A stretch of 9,930 nt of DNA, from assembly GCA_937898205.1 (NCBI GenBank), contig CALEJC010000209.1, forward strand, positions 1 through 9,930, written 5' to 3'. The stretch comes from an uncultured Bacteroidales bacterium (GTDB lineage Bacteria; Bacteroidota; Bacteroidia; Bacteroidales; UBA932). The notes under the pieces were generated by a model. It was not told where the DNA came from, did not search any database, and was given only the letters and a program-made list of their open reading frames with translations. Shown here one piece after another: positions 1 through 8,642 of this stretch; within the stretch, counting starts at the first letter, position 1; each line of letters begins with the position of its first letter. The translations under genes were made by a program, and so were the position numbers.

Positions 1-853
1 CCGCACGCAGCGGCGGGTTCATCTTGAATCTTCCATCCTCCTGCAGATCTGCATCGCAGAGAGTGAGGTAGTGAGGGCCTGTCTCGCAGGTCACATTGAC
101 TCCTCTGGCCTTGGCCTCACGGATCAGCGCGACACTCTCTTTGGTCGAGATGTGGCAGACGTGATAGCGGCAGCCGGTCTGCTCGGCAAGCTTGAGATCG
201 CGGGCAATCTGGCCCCATTCGCTTTCAGAGCAGATGCCTTTATGGCCATGCTCCTGGCAGTACTGCCCCTTGTGAATGTAGCCGCCGCAAAGCAGCGAAT
301 TATCCTCGCAGTGCGCTGCTATCATCATATCGAGCTGCGCAGCACGCTTCATCGCAGCAAGCATCATTTCATCGCTCTGCACACCACTGCCGTCGTCGGT
401 CAGGGCAAAGCATGCGCCCTTGAGCGCTGCAAAATCACACAATTCCTTGCCCGCGCGGCCTTTTGTGATGGCAGCATAAGGGATGACTTCGATTACGGAT
501 GTGTTTTGGATGGCCTCCAGCTGCTGACCTATGTGCTCGGGACTATCCGGAACCGGATTGAGGTTAGGCATAGTGCAGACTGTGGTATAACCACCTCTTG
601 CGGCAGCCTTTGAGCCGGTCTCTATGGTCTCTTTATACTCAAATCCCGGCTCGCGGAAATGGACATGAATGTCGACAAAACCTGGAGTCAGGACACAATC
701 GGTGGCGTCAATAAGTTCAGCCTCAGGGCATTCCAGAGACGGGGCAATGCTCTTAATCAGGCCATTAGATATCAAGACATCTTTTTTATGAAGCTTGGCA
801 TCTTGAAAAACCATAGCTCCCTTGAAAAGCATATCTTTTACTGCGTAACTCAT
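1..853 (-). CDS. pyrC: Dihydroorotase, class I, 3'-truncated by the window edge
   Basis: Cyclises N-carbamoyl-aspartate to dihydroorotate, the third step of de novo pyrimidine synthesis, in the cytosol. It starts at ATG 853-851, and 284 codons are visible before the window edge removes the C-terminus. I translated it directly. Residues 61-70 read DIHVHFREPG, the metal-binding HxH signature of class I dihydroorotases, with H63 and H65 as ligands. TMPN follows at 94-97. TDDG (152-155) holds the Asp that bridges the metal in this class. H181 (AAHCED) and H234 (CHIS) are the expected further His ligands, and MNPPLR at 278-283 is also typical. The last metal-binding Asp would lie beyond the edge. 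No Shine-Dalgarno precedes the ATG, but a consensus Bacteroidota promoter ends six bases upstream. The gene is separated by 73 bases from the relA unit and appears to be transcribed on its own. Related hydantoinase or allantoinase families are possible but less likely given the signature. Confidence 0.95.
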   Translation of the reverse strand, partial: MSYAVKDMLFKGAMVFQDAKLHKKDVLISNGLIKSIAPSLECPEAELIDATDCVLTPGFVDIHVHFREPGFEYKETIETGSKAAARGGYTTVCTMPNLNPVPDSPEHIGQQLEAIQNTSVIEVIPYAAITKGRAGKELCDFAALKGACFALTDDGSGVQSDEMMLAAMKRAAQLDMMIAAHCEDNSLLCGGYIHKGQYCQEHGHKGICSESEWGQIARDLKLAEQTGCRYHVCHISTKESVALIREAKARGVNVTCETGPHYLTLCDADLQEDGRFKMNPPLRA

Positions 854-859
854 ATTCTA

Positions 860-890
860 CAAAAATAGTAAAACGGAAGTTTTTTTCAAA
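860..890 (-). promoter_or_regulatory. Bacteroidota-type promoter for pyrC
   Basis: On the minus strand TTTG (890-887) is followed by a 19-base spacer and TATTTTTG (867-860). This is an exact match to the Bacteroidota -33/-7 pattern TTTG-N19-TAnnTTTG. Only six bases (TAGAAT) separate the -7 box from the pyrC ATG. A start a few bases past the box would therefore give an mRNA with almost no leader. The match is seen directly; promoter activity is inferred. Confidence 0.75.
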
Positions 891-926
891 GGAGAATTGC
901 TGTGTTTTTCAAATAGTTTTCAACAA

Positions 927-1472
927 TCAAATCAGGACTTTTTTATAGCCCAATCTCCGGAGTTCAAGAGCCACCCCCACACGGAAAAGCACAGAGTAGG
1001 CTCTGGCAAGGATATAAAACCCGGCTTCAGTCTGGGTTTCTATGCCTTCATAGCGGATCAGACCCAAGGTAGCGGTAGCACAACTCAGGAGACAGTTCTT
1101 GATTTTTACCGCTTCTTCAGAGTCCAGGTCAAGCTTCAAGATGGATTGAAGGACGTGCTCATCCATATCATCCCAGCCTCTTGAGCCGTAGTATCGGCTA
1201 TAGGACCAGAGCTTGAATTTCTCAAAATCTTCATCCCAGACATGTGCCACTCCCAATCCAAGGTATGCGGCCCAGGCGATTGCAGCTTCCGGAAACTCAT
1301 TGAAGTTACTCACCGCGTCGGCAATATATTCTTTGATATATTCTTCCCATTTAGCATCAAAATCGGGAGTCCAGAAAAGCTCCTCATCCACAAGCCCCGC
1401 AGACGCGCAGATCTTCTTCAATCCTGCGGTGAGAGTTGTCTCAAAATTGTCAAGAAAAGTATTGTCTACCAT
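927..1472 (-). CDS. Uncharacterised 181-residue protein translationally coupled to relA
   Basis: I do not recognise a named family. I have only an impression of similar proteins in other Bacteroidales, and I cannot verify it here. The ATG (1472-1470) overlaps the relA stop TAA (1474-1472) by one base (TAATG), which implies co-transcription and probably translational coupling. There is no signal peptide. The composition suggests a soluble, mainly helical protein rich in aromatic and acidic residues. Visible landmarks are ELFWTPDFDAKWEEYI (31-46), an alanine/glycine-rich helix AAIAWAAYLGLGVAHVWD (63-80), the polar stretch YYGSRGWDDMDEHVL (94-108), and a C-terminal helix running into ELRRLGYKKV (170-179). 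Cysteines at 22, 117 and 121 form no obvious metal site. It lacks a long hydrophobic membrane segment and any catalytic signature I know. Its position suggests a role tied to RelA, but that is inference from gene order only. Confidence 0.85.
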   Translation of the reverse strand: MVDNTFLDNFETTLTAGLKKICASAGLVDEELFWTPDFDAKWEEYIKEYIADAVSNFNEFPEAAIAWAAYLGLGVAHVWDEDFEKFKLWSYSRYYGSRGWDDMDEHVLQSILKLDLDSEEAVKIKNCLLSCATATLGLIRYEGIETQTEAGFYILARAYSVLFRVGVALELRRLGYKKVLI

Positions 1473-3562
1473 TATGTTCTATGTACTCTGATTACTTGTT
1501 TAAGATTGCCGATCAAAGAGATGACCTTATCCAGCTCGGAGCTTGAAGGCACAAGCAGGCGCATCGAGATTTCGTATGTTCCGTTGCGATGGTTCTCCTT
1601 GATATCAAATGACCTCAAAGACACTTTGAAGTGAGCGACAACATCCATGATGGCACCATGGACGCTCCGCTCCATGTGGGCCACGATCTGCAGGGTGCAG
1701 AGGAATTCGCCTGACGAGGCACTCTCCTGCCAAACCACCTTCTGTATGCGATATGGATAGCGCTCGATCAGCCTTGCCGCATTGGGACACGACATTCTGT
1801 GGATCTTAATACCATCTGTGCGGGTAACAAAGCCAAAGACATCATCGCCAAACACAGGATTGCAGCACTTGGAGAGTTTATAGTCCAGACCCTTGACATT
1901 TCTTGCATCTATCACAAGGATGTCATCACCGCTCTTGCTGGTAAATGTCTTGAGCTGACTTTCAGGGGTGGAAGATTGCTCACTTGCAGGCCTCTCACCC
2001 TCTTGCTTCTGCTGTATAAACGCCTTTATATCATTGACATCCAGCTCTTCGCGAGAGATCGCAGCCATCATCGGCATCACCGAAGAGTACTTGCGCTGCT
2101 TCATAAACTCATAGAGCAGATCATCGCCAAACTCCAGCTTCCAGTTTTTCAAACGGCGGTCAAGGATTTCTCGTCCTTCCTTGGCTGCCTTGCGCTCCTC
2201 AGCATCCAGCTCCTGCTTGATCTTTGTGCGGGCCTTGGAGCTCACCACCCAGGCAAGCCAGTCGCGGGAAGGGCGCTGATTTTTGCTGGTCATGATCTCG
2301 ACCACATCTCCCGTATGGAGTTTTTCTCTGATCTGCACAGGCTTGCCATTGACTTTACCGCCGGTACATTTGCAGCCAAGTCCCGAATGGATATTGAATG
2401 CAAAATCCAGCACGGAACTTCCGGCAGAGAGGATGCGCAGCTCACCTGTGGGTGTGAAGACAAATATCTCCTTGCTCGGAGGTGCCGGCATATCCTCAGG
2501 GCTGAGGACCAGAGGGTTTTCCAGCGACTCACGCACACTCTTGAGCCAACGGTCAATCGAAGACGAATGACTCACACCTTTGTAGGCCCAGTGTGCGGCG
2601 CTTCCGCTCTCCGCTTCCACATCCATGCGCGTTGTGCGGATCTGCACCTCGAGCGACTGCCCCTGCTTGTTCTTTACAGTGATATGCAGCGACTCGTAGC
2701 CGTTGGGACGCGGCGTGGTGAGCCAGTCTCTCAAGCGCTTGATATCCGGCTCGTATTCTTCTGTCACATAGGAATATACCTTCCAGCATAAATCCTTCTC
2801 GAGCTTATTATCAGGCTCGCAGTCAATTATAAATCTGATCGCAAAGACATCGTAGACTCCTTCAAACGGAACCTTCTGCGCCTGCATCTTCTTGAAGATC
2901 GAGTAGGCGCTCTTGGTGCGGGCTTTGAGCTTATATTTTATGCCTTCGGCCTGGAGTTTCTGCTCAAGAGGCTGGATAAAATCTTTGGTCAGAAGCTCGC
3001 GGTCCTTTTCCGTGGCCTTGAGCTTGTTGGTGATCGCTCTATAGGTCTCAGGCTCGCTGTGGCGGAAATAGATATCACTTAGCTCCGTGTTGATATTATA
3101 TAGTCCCAGCTGGTGAGCAAGAGGCATATACAACATCAGGGTTTCAAGGAGTTTCTGCTCCCTGGAACTCTTAGGAAACATGCTCAGGCTGCGCATCACC
3201 TCAAGACGGTCTGCGATTTTCAGCACCGTCACTCTCGGGTCCGTCGAGTACTGGACTATGAGTCTTTTGTAGTTTTCCGCCTCAAGCTTTGTGTCCTTGG
3301 GCTTGATGGTAGAAATCTTGTTCAAGCCCTCTACCATAGTCCTCACATCCTGAGGGAACACACTGATATCCACATCTTTATGCGCGCGAGTCGCTTCATG
3401 CAGATAGACAGCAGCCACACACTCATCGCTGAGTCCGATCTCGTCTTCAACGATGCGCGCCACATTGTCGGGGTGATTGATAAAAGGGGTACCGTCATAG
3501 CGGGTTTCCTCGGCGAGAACCTGCTGAGCAAAGCGTCTAGCCTCTTGTACTATATTTTCCAT
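1472..3562 (-). CDS. relA: RelA/SpoT-family (p)ppGpp synthetase with degenerate hydrolase domain
   Basis: A long RSH protein that makes (p)ppGpp from ATP and GTP/GDP in the stringent response. I chose ATG 3562 (696 aa) over the adjacent in-frame TTG at 3565. The N-terminal HD-like hydrolase domain (about 1-150) keeps H30, H55 and D118. The paired HDxxED motif, however, reads HEATRA (55-60) and the expected ADRLHNMR reads ADRLEVMR (117-124), so hydrolysis is probably lost. The synthetase domain (about 185-340) is intact: KARTKSAYSIFKKM (213-226), D238 in YDVFAIRF, RLRD (276-279), PNGYESLH (286-293), catalytic E305 in EVQIRT, and GSAAHWAYK (320-328). A TGS domain follows (about 364-430), then a Cys/His zinc-finger-like domain (C576, C577, H598, C602) and a C-terminal ACT domain (about 629-696). 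These C-terminal parts indicate ribosome-linked regulation. Synthetase activity is inferred from the family. RLRD resembles the RxKD type rather than the ExDD type of E. coli RelA. A bifunctional RSH elsewhere in the genome would be expected to supply hydrolysis. Confidence 0.93.
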   Translation of the reverse strand: MENIVQEARRFAQQVLAEETRYDGTPFINHPDNVARIVEDEIGLSDECVAAVYLHEATRAHKDVDISVFPQDVRTMVEGLNKISTIKPKDTKLEAENYKRLIVQYSTDPRVTVLKIADRLEVMRSLSMFPKSSREQKLLETLMLYMPLAHQLGLYNINTELSDIYFRHSEPETYRAITNKLKATEKDRELLTKDFIQPLEQKLQAEGIKYKLKARTKSAYSIFKKMQAQKVPFEGVYDVFAIRFIIDCEPDNKLEKDLCWKVYSYVTEEYEPDIKRLRDWLTTPRPNGYESLHITVKNKQGQSLEVQIRTTRMDVEAESGSAAHWAYKGVSHSSSIDRWLKSVRESLENPLVLSPEDMPAPPSKEIFVFTPTGELRILSAGSSVLDFAFNIHSGLGCKCTGGKVNGKPVQIREKLHTGDVVEIMTSKNQRPSRDWLAWVVSSKARTKIKQELDAEERKAAKEGREILDRRLKNWKLEFGDDLLYEFMKQRKYSSVMPMMAAISREELDVNDIKAFIQQKQEGERPASEQSSTPESQLKTFTSKSGDDILVIDARNVKGLDYKLSKCCNPVFGDDVFGFVTRTDGIKIHRMSCPNAARLIERYPYRIQKVVWQESASSGEFLCTLQIVAHMERSVHGAIMDVVAHFKVSLRSFDIKENHRNGTYEISMRLLVPSSSELDKVISLIGNLKQVIRVHRT

Positions 3563-3567
3563 CAAAG

Positions 3568-3575
3568 CAAAGGTA
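3568..3575 (-). promoter_or_regulatory. -7 box of the relA promoter
   Basis: The minus strand reads TACCTTTG, an exact TAnnTTTG match, five bases (CTTTG) upstream of ATG 3562. I find no good TTTG -33 element 17-23 bases upstream; the region is C-rich. If used, the transcript would begin at or beside the start codon and would include the 181-residue gene downstream. Confidence 0.5.
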
Positions 3576-3584
3576 CTAAATATG

Positions 3585-3615
3585 TTTTAGAAACGGGGCC
3601 TTTTGCGTATCTTTG
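3585..3615 (+). promoter_or_regulatory. Bacteroidota-type promoter for uvrB
   Basis: TATCTTTG at 3608-3615 matches the -7 consensus TAnnTTTG exactly. A TTTT at 3585-3588, 19 bases upstream, is a three-of-four match to the -33 TTTG. Transcription would start near 3620 and give a leader of about 20 bases before the ATG. The element lies back-to-back with the relA -7 box, within 78 bp. No SOS-type operator is evident. Confidence 0.6.
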
Positions 3616-3640
3616 TGAGATTTGTTTTTTGAGCAAGGGG

Positions 3641-5815
<2,175 letters not shown>

Positions 5816-5816
5816 T

Positions 5817-6854
5817 CTATTTCATTATCTTACGACGGTTGAGTTCCTGCTGGAAAGCACGCGCATTGCGGTTGTGCTCAGCAAGCGTGCGCGCAAATGC
5901 GTGAGTGCCGCTAAAGTCAGGATTGGCACAGAAATAAAGATTCCCCTTGCCCCAAGTGCCTCCGAAATCAGGATTCAGCACGGCTTCCAATGCTTCTCTG
6001 GTCGGCACACAGATCGGGCCGGGAGGTAGACCGGGGTGTTTATAAGTATTATATGGAGAGTCCACCTGGAGGTGTGCCTTGAGCACTCTATTCAGCTTAT
6101 AATCATAGCAATAAGCCACCGTCGGGTCAGCCTGAAGAAGCATCCCTATTTTGAGACGATTGAGATATACGCCTGCCACCTTGGGCATCTCGGGTGCATA
6201 ATTTGACTCTGCGGTCACGATAGAAGCCAGCACAGAGGCTTCTTGCTTGCTAAGGCCGAGAGTTGCGGCCTTCTGCACACGTTCCGAAGTCCAGTACTGA
6301 TCATAGACCGACTTCATACTGTCAAAGAAATCTTCAACCGTAGCCGTCCAATACATATCATAGGTGGCCGGAGTCAGAAGAGAAAAGACACTACGACTGT
6401 CAAATCCCCACTTAGACAGAAGTTCATCGTCATTTAGAGCTTTATGGACCGTCGCAGAATCAAGGAGCAACTGACTTGAAATCTTTGCCGCTATGTTGCT
6501 CTTTATGCGCAGACTGCCGGACAGAGTCACTTTTACCGGCGTCTGCCAAGCATTGTTCAACATTCGCGCAGCATATACACTGCTATTGTCCGGGGACAGG
6601 GTATAATGCCCGACGCTGAGATAGCGGCTCACCTGCTTGTCCTCAAAAGCACGTTTGAGGCTGGCTCGGCTCTTTACACCTGCGCCACTGCATATCGCTT
6701 CAAACACATCATCCGAGCTCATCTCAGGGAAGACATACAGCTCAAATGTCTTTGTGAAGTTGGGCATCTTATTGTCGCGGATATAATTATAGCCTTTCAG
6801 TCCGGCAAACACACACAAGGCCAAAGCCACTGACGATATGAGCAACTTTTTCAT
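5817..6854 (-). CDS. mltG: Endolytic murein transglycosylase MltG (YceG-like)
   Basis: An inner-membrane lytic transglycosylase that cuts nascent glycan strands and is thought to set strand length. The open frame extends to 6914, but the true start is almost certainly ATG 6854, which gives a normal N-terminal anchor MKKLLISSVALALCVFAGL followed by the periplasmic domain (345 aa). The YceG core includes ASIVTAESN (210-218), where E216 aligns with the catalytic glutamate of E. coli MltG (E218). It continues with KVAGVYLNRL (225-234), LQADPTVAY (240-248), SPYNTYKHPGLPPGPI (266-281), ALEAVLNP (288-295) and a C-terminal AEHNRN (335-340). The ATG lies one base after the stop of the upstream glucosaminidase gene (TAGGATG), with a purine-rich AGAAAG stretch before it, so translational coupling is likely. 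Both encode peptidoglycan-cleaving enzymes. The 3' end faces uvrB with one base between stops. Confidence 0.95.
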   Translation of the reverse strand: MKKLLISSVALALCVFAGLKGYNYIRDNKMPNFTKTFELYVFPEMSSDDVFEAICSGAGVKSRASLKRAFEDKQVSRYLSVGHYTLSPDNSSVYAARMLNNAWQTPVKVTLSGSLRIKSNIAAKISSQLLLDSATVHKALNDDELLSKWGFDSRSVFSLLTPATYDMYWTATVEDFFDSMKSVYDQYWTSERVQKAATLGLSKQEASVLASIVTAESNYAPEMPKVAGVYLNRLKIGMLLQADPTVAYCYDYKLNRVLKAHLQVDSPYNTYKHPGLPPGPICVPTREALEAVLNPDFGGTWGKGNLYFCANPDFSGTHAFARTLAEHNRNARAFQQELNRRKIMK

Positions 6855-6855
6855 C

Positions 6856-7794
6856 CTACTTTCTAAGTCTGACAGTATCTCCCGGCTCAAGCTTCTTGCC
6901 AAGAAGGAGCACATTCAACTGCTGAAGAGCAGCATAACGGACTCCAAATCTCTGTGAGATCTGATAGAGAGTCTCGCCCTCCGCATCAATAACATACTGA
7001 TTTACAGGGCCTTCTTTTTTCTTACGAGCAAGATAGACGATAGTCCCCTTCTCAAGAGGCATATCTTCCTTGAGGTCATTGTAGTTTAGGATCTCCTTCA
7101 GGAAAAGGCCTTGAGATGCGGCGATAGAGCTATAGCTCTCCCCTTCCAATGCATAGATACATGGGACACCGTTCTGAGAATACATCTCTCTGCGCAAAGA
7201 GAGCGATATGGTCTCCTTATAATTGCTTGTCCTCTCCTGCTTCGGCAAAATAACTACAGGAGTTTCTTCTTCTCTCGGAGTCTTTACCTTGACAGGGACG
7301 CCGGTATCATACTTATACAACTCATAATCTTCGATGAGCTTGATGAGTTTATGTGCATACCTTGGATCTGTAGCATAGCCTGCAGCCTTCAAGCCATGAG
7401 CCCAGGCTTTATAGTCGTCCTGAGGAAGTTCAAAAAGATCTTTGTATCTATCCCTGCCTCGAAGAAAATCAGAGTGATTCTTAAAGGACTCCTCTGCCGA
7501 TTTGTAGACACGGAAACATTCGCCGTTGGCGTCGTCATCGTGATACATCTTCTTGCCGTTCCAGTCGTTATGACACTTTATGCCGAAGTGGTTATTTCCG
7601 TCTGCAGCAAGTGGCGAGAGACCGGCACGTGACTCCAAAAGCCCCTGCGCCAGCGTGATACTGGCAGGGACGCCTGTGCGCTTCATCTCTTTAACGGCAA
7701 TATCAGAATACTTTTCTACATATTTCCGGTAATCATCTGCACTTGCCAGCCAACAAAAAAGAACAGCGACGATGATAGATACAAATTTCTTCAT
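6856..7794 (-). CDS. Secreted GH73 N-acetylglucosaminidase with two LysM domains
   Basis: A probable peptidoglycan hydrolase acting in the periplasm or at the envelope. The 312-residue product starts with a signal peptide, MKKFVSIIVAVLFCWLASA, with likely cleavage after residue 19. The FlgJ-like/GH73 glucosaminidase domain spans about 26-162. It includes VPASITLAQGLLESRAGLSPLA (42-63), where E54 is the expected catalytic glutamate, NNHFGIKCH (67-75), and AWAHGLKAAGYATDPRYAHKLIKLIEDYEL (130-159). A linker precedes two LysM-type repeats that bind glycan: a divergent one at about 211-256 and a clear one at about 264-311 (LYQISQRFGVRYAALQQLN). The cysteine at 14 is not in a convincing lipobox. 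The gene is 30 bases downstream of rnz and one base upstream of mltG. No Shine-Dalgarno is evident. The family is often annotated as mannosyl-glycoprotein endo-beta-N-acetylglucosaminidase; activity on peptidoglycan is the more sensible reading here. Confidence 0.93.
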   Translation of the reverse strand: MKKFVSIIVAVLFCWLASADDYRKYVEKYSDIAVKEMKRTGVPASITLAQGLLESRAGLSPLAADGNNHFGIKCHNDWNGKKMYHDDDANGECFRVYKSAEESFKNHSDFLRGRDRYKDLFELPQDDYKAWAHGLKAAGYATDPRYAHKLIKLIEDYELYKYDTGVPVKVKTPREEETPVVILPKQERTSNYKETISLSLRREMYSQNGVPCIYALEGESYSSIAASQGLFLKEILNYNDLKEDMPLEKGTIVYLARKKKEGPVNQYVIDAEGETLYQISQRFGVRYAALQQLNVLLLGKKLEPGDTVRLRK

Positions 7795-7824
7795 AATACA
7801 GAGTTTAAGCCACTAAGATAGTGA

Positions 7825-8637
7825 TTATATTTCAAACACATCCCCATCCTGGGCAGCAACACAATTTGGAAAGACTTCCTTACACTCGTTAAGGTAGGCC
7901 TCAAAATCTGTGATGCGCGAAGAGTAATGAGCCACGATCAAGCGACCCACCTCAGCATCGCGGGCACACTGAGCTGCCTGAACGGTGGTCGAATGGTGGC
8001 GGAATGCAGCTTTATCTGCCATTTCGTGCTGATATGTCGCCTCATGATAGAGCACATCCACGCCTTTTACCCACGTGCTGAGCTGCGGCAATGGCGCTGT
8101 ATCGGAGCAATAGGCATAGGACTTCGCTGCCGGAGCCTCCCCCGCCTCGATGGCTGCTTTTCTTCGCTCAGTGAGGATCTCATCAAAGCGGTAGCCGTAA
8201 CATTCGATCTTATGATTGAGAGGGAAAGCACTCACCTGCACCCATTTGGATGTATGGATAAGCTGAAGCTCTTTTGTCTTGACCGCCGTGAAGACAATCT
8301 CAAAGTTCATCCCCTCTCCGAAGAAAGATTGATAGAATTTCAGCACAGAGCCAAGCGCTTCCGGACCATATATATATAGTTTGCCGCTTTTGCCATACAT
8401 AGCCATCGAGCTGAGCAAACCAAAGAGTCCAAATAGATGATCTCCGTGGATATGGGTAATAAATATCGCCTCAATCTTTACAAAAGACACATGCGCACGA
8501 CGGAGCTGCTGCTGGGTGCCTTCGCCGCAATCAATAAGAAAGAAGCGCCCTTGCACTTCTAGCACTTGGGCGCTTGGATTTCTATCAGAAATGGGCATAG
8601 CCGAAGCTGTGCCCATTATCTTAAGAGTAAAGTTCAT
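7825..8637 (-). CDS. rnz: Ribonuclease Z (tRNA 3'-end endonuclease), short-arm form
   Basis: A metallo-beta-lactamase-fold enzyme that cleaves 3' trailers from tRNA precursors. The 270-residue protein has the DCGEGTQQQL stretch (36-45), the THIHGDHLFG zinc motif (61-70; H62, H64, D66, H67), further probable ligands H142 (PLNHK), D179 (YCSDTAP) and H237 (AHYSSR), plus LYHEATY (196-202) and RHHST (213-217). These are full RNase Z marks, so catalysis should be retained. It is shorter than the usual 300 or more residues. Between GYRF (148-151) and AYCSDT (175-180) only 23 residues remain, where many homologues carry a longer arm that grips the tRNA elbow. Both ends are intact, so this looks like a natural short form rather than a broken gene. 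The ATG is five bases after the rpsA stop with no Shine-Dalgarno, consistent with readthrough from the highly expressed ribosomal gene. Confidence 0.95.
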   Translation of the reverse strand: MNFTLKIMGTASAMPISDRNPSAQVLEVQGRFFLIDCGEGTQQQLRRAHVSFVKIEAIFITHIHGDHLFGLFGLLSSMAMYGKSGKLYIYGPEALGSVLKFYQSFFGEGMNFEIVFTAVKTKELQLIHTSKWVQVSAFPLNHKIECYGYRFDEILTERRKAAIEAGEAPAAKSYAYCSDTAPLPQLSTWVKGVDVLYHEATYQHEMADKAAFRHHSTTVQAAQCARDAEVGRLIVAHYSSRITDFEAYLNECKEVFPNCVAAQDGDVFEI

Positions 8638-8642
8638 ATAAA

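Noticed and set aside
71..613. A 180-codon open frame on the plus strand at the left edge
   Set aside because: It is antisense to pyrC, whose conserved metal-binding motifs lie on the opposite strand.
1799..2791. A 330-codon open frame on the plus strand inside relA
   Set aside because: It is antisense to conserved RelA synthetase, TGS and C-terminal sequence, lies in a shadow frame, and has no recognisable motif or promoter.
3113..3640. Upstream in-frame extension of UvrB by 176 codons
   Set aside because: It overlaps relA on the other strand, has no UvrB similarity, and precedes the mapped-looking promoter and the canonical UvrB N-terminus at 3641.
6855..6914. Upstream 20-codon extension of MltG
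   Set aside because: It would overlap the glucosaminidase C-terminus and place a polar segment before the membrane anchor that begins at ATG 6854.
7813..7820. TATCTTAG on the minus strand as a possible -7 box for the glucosaminidase gene
   Set aside because: It has one mismatch in the critical TTTG and no -33 element at suitable distance; readthrough from rnz explains expression more simply.
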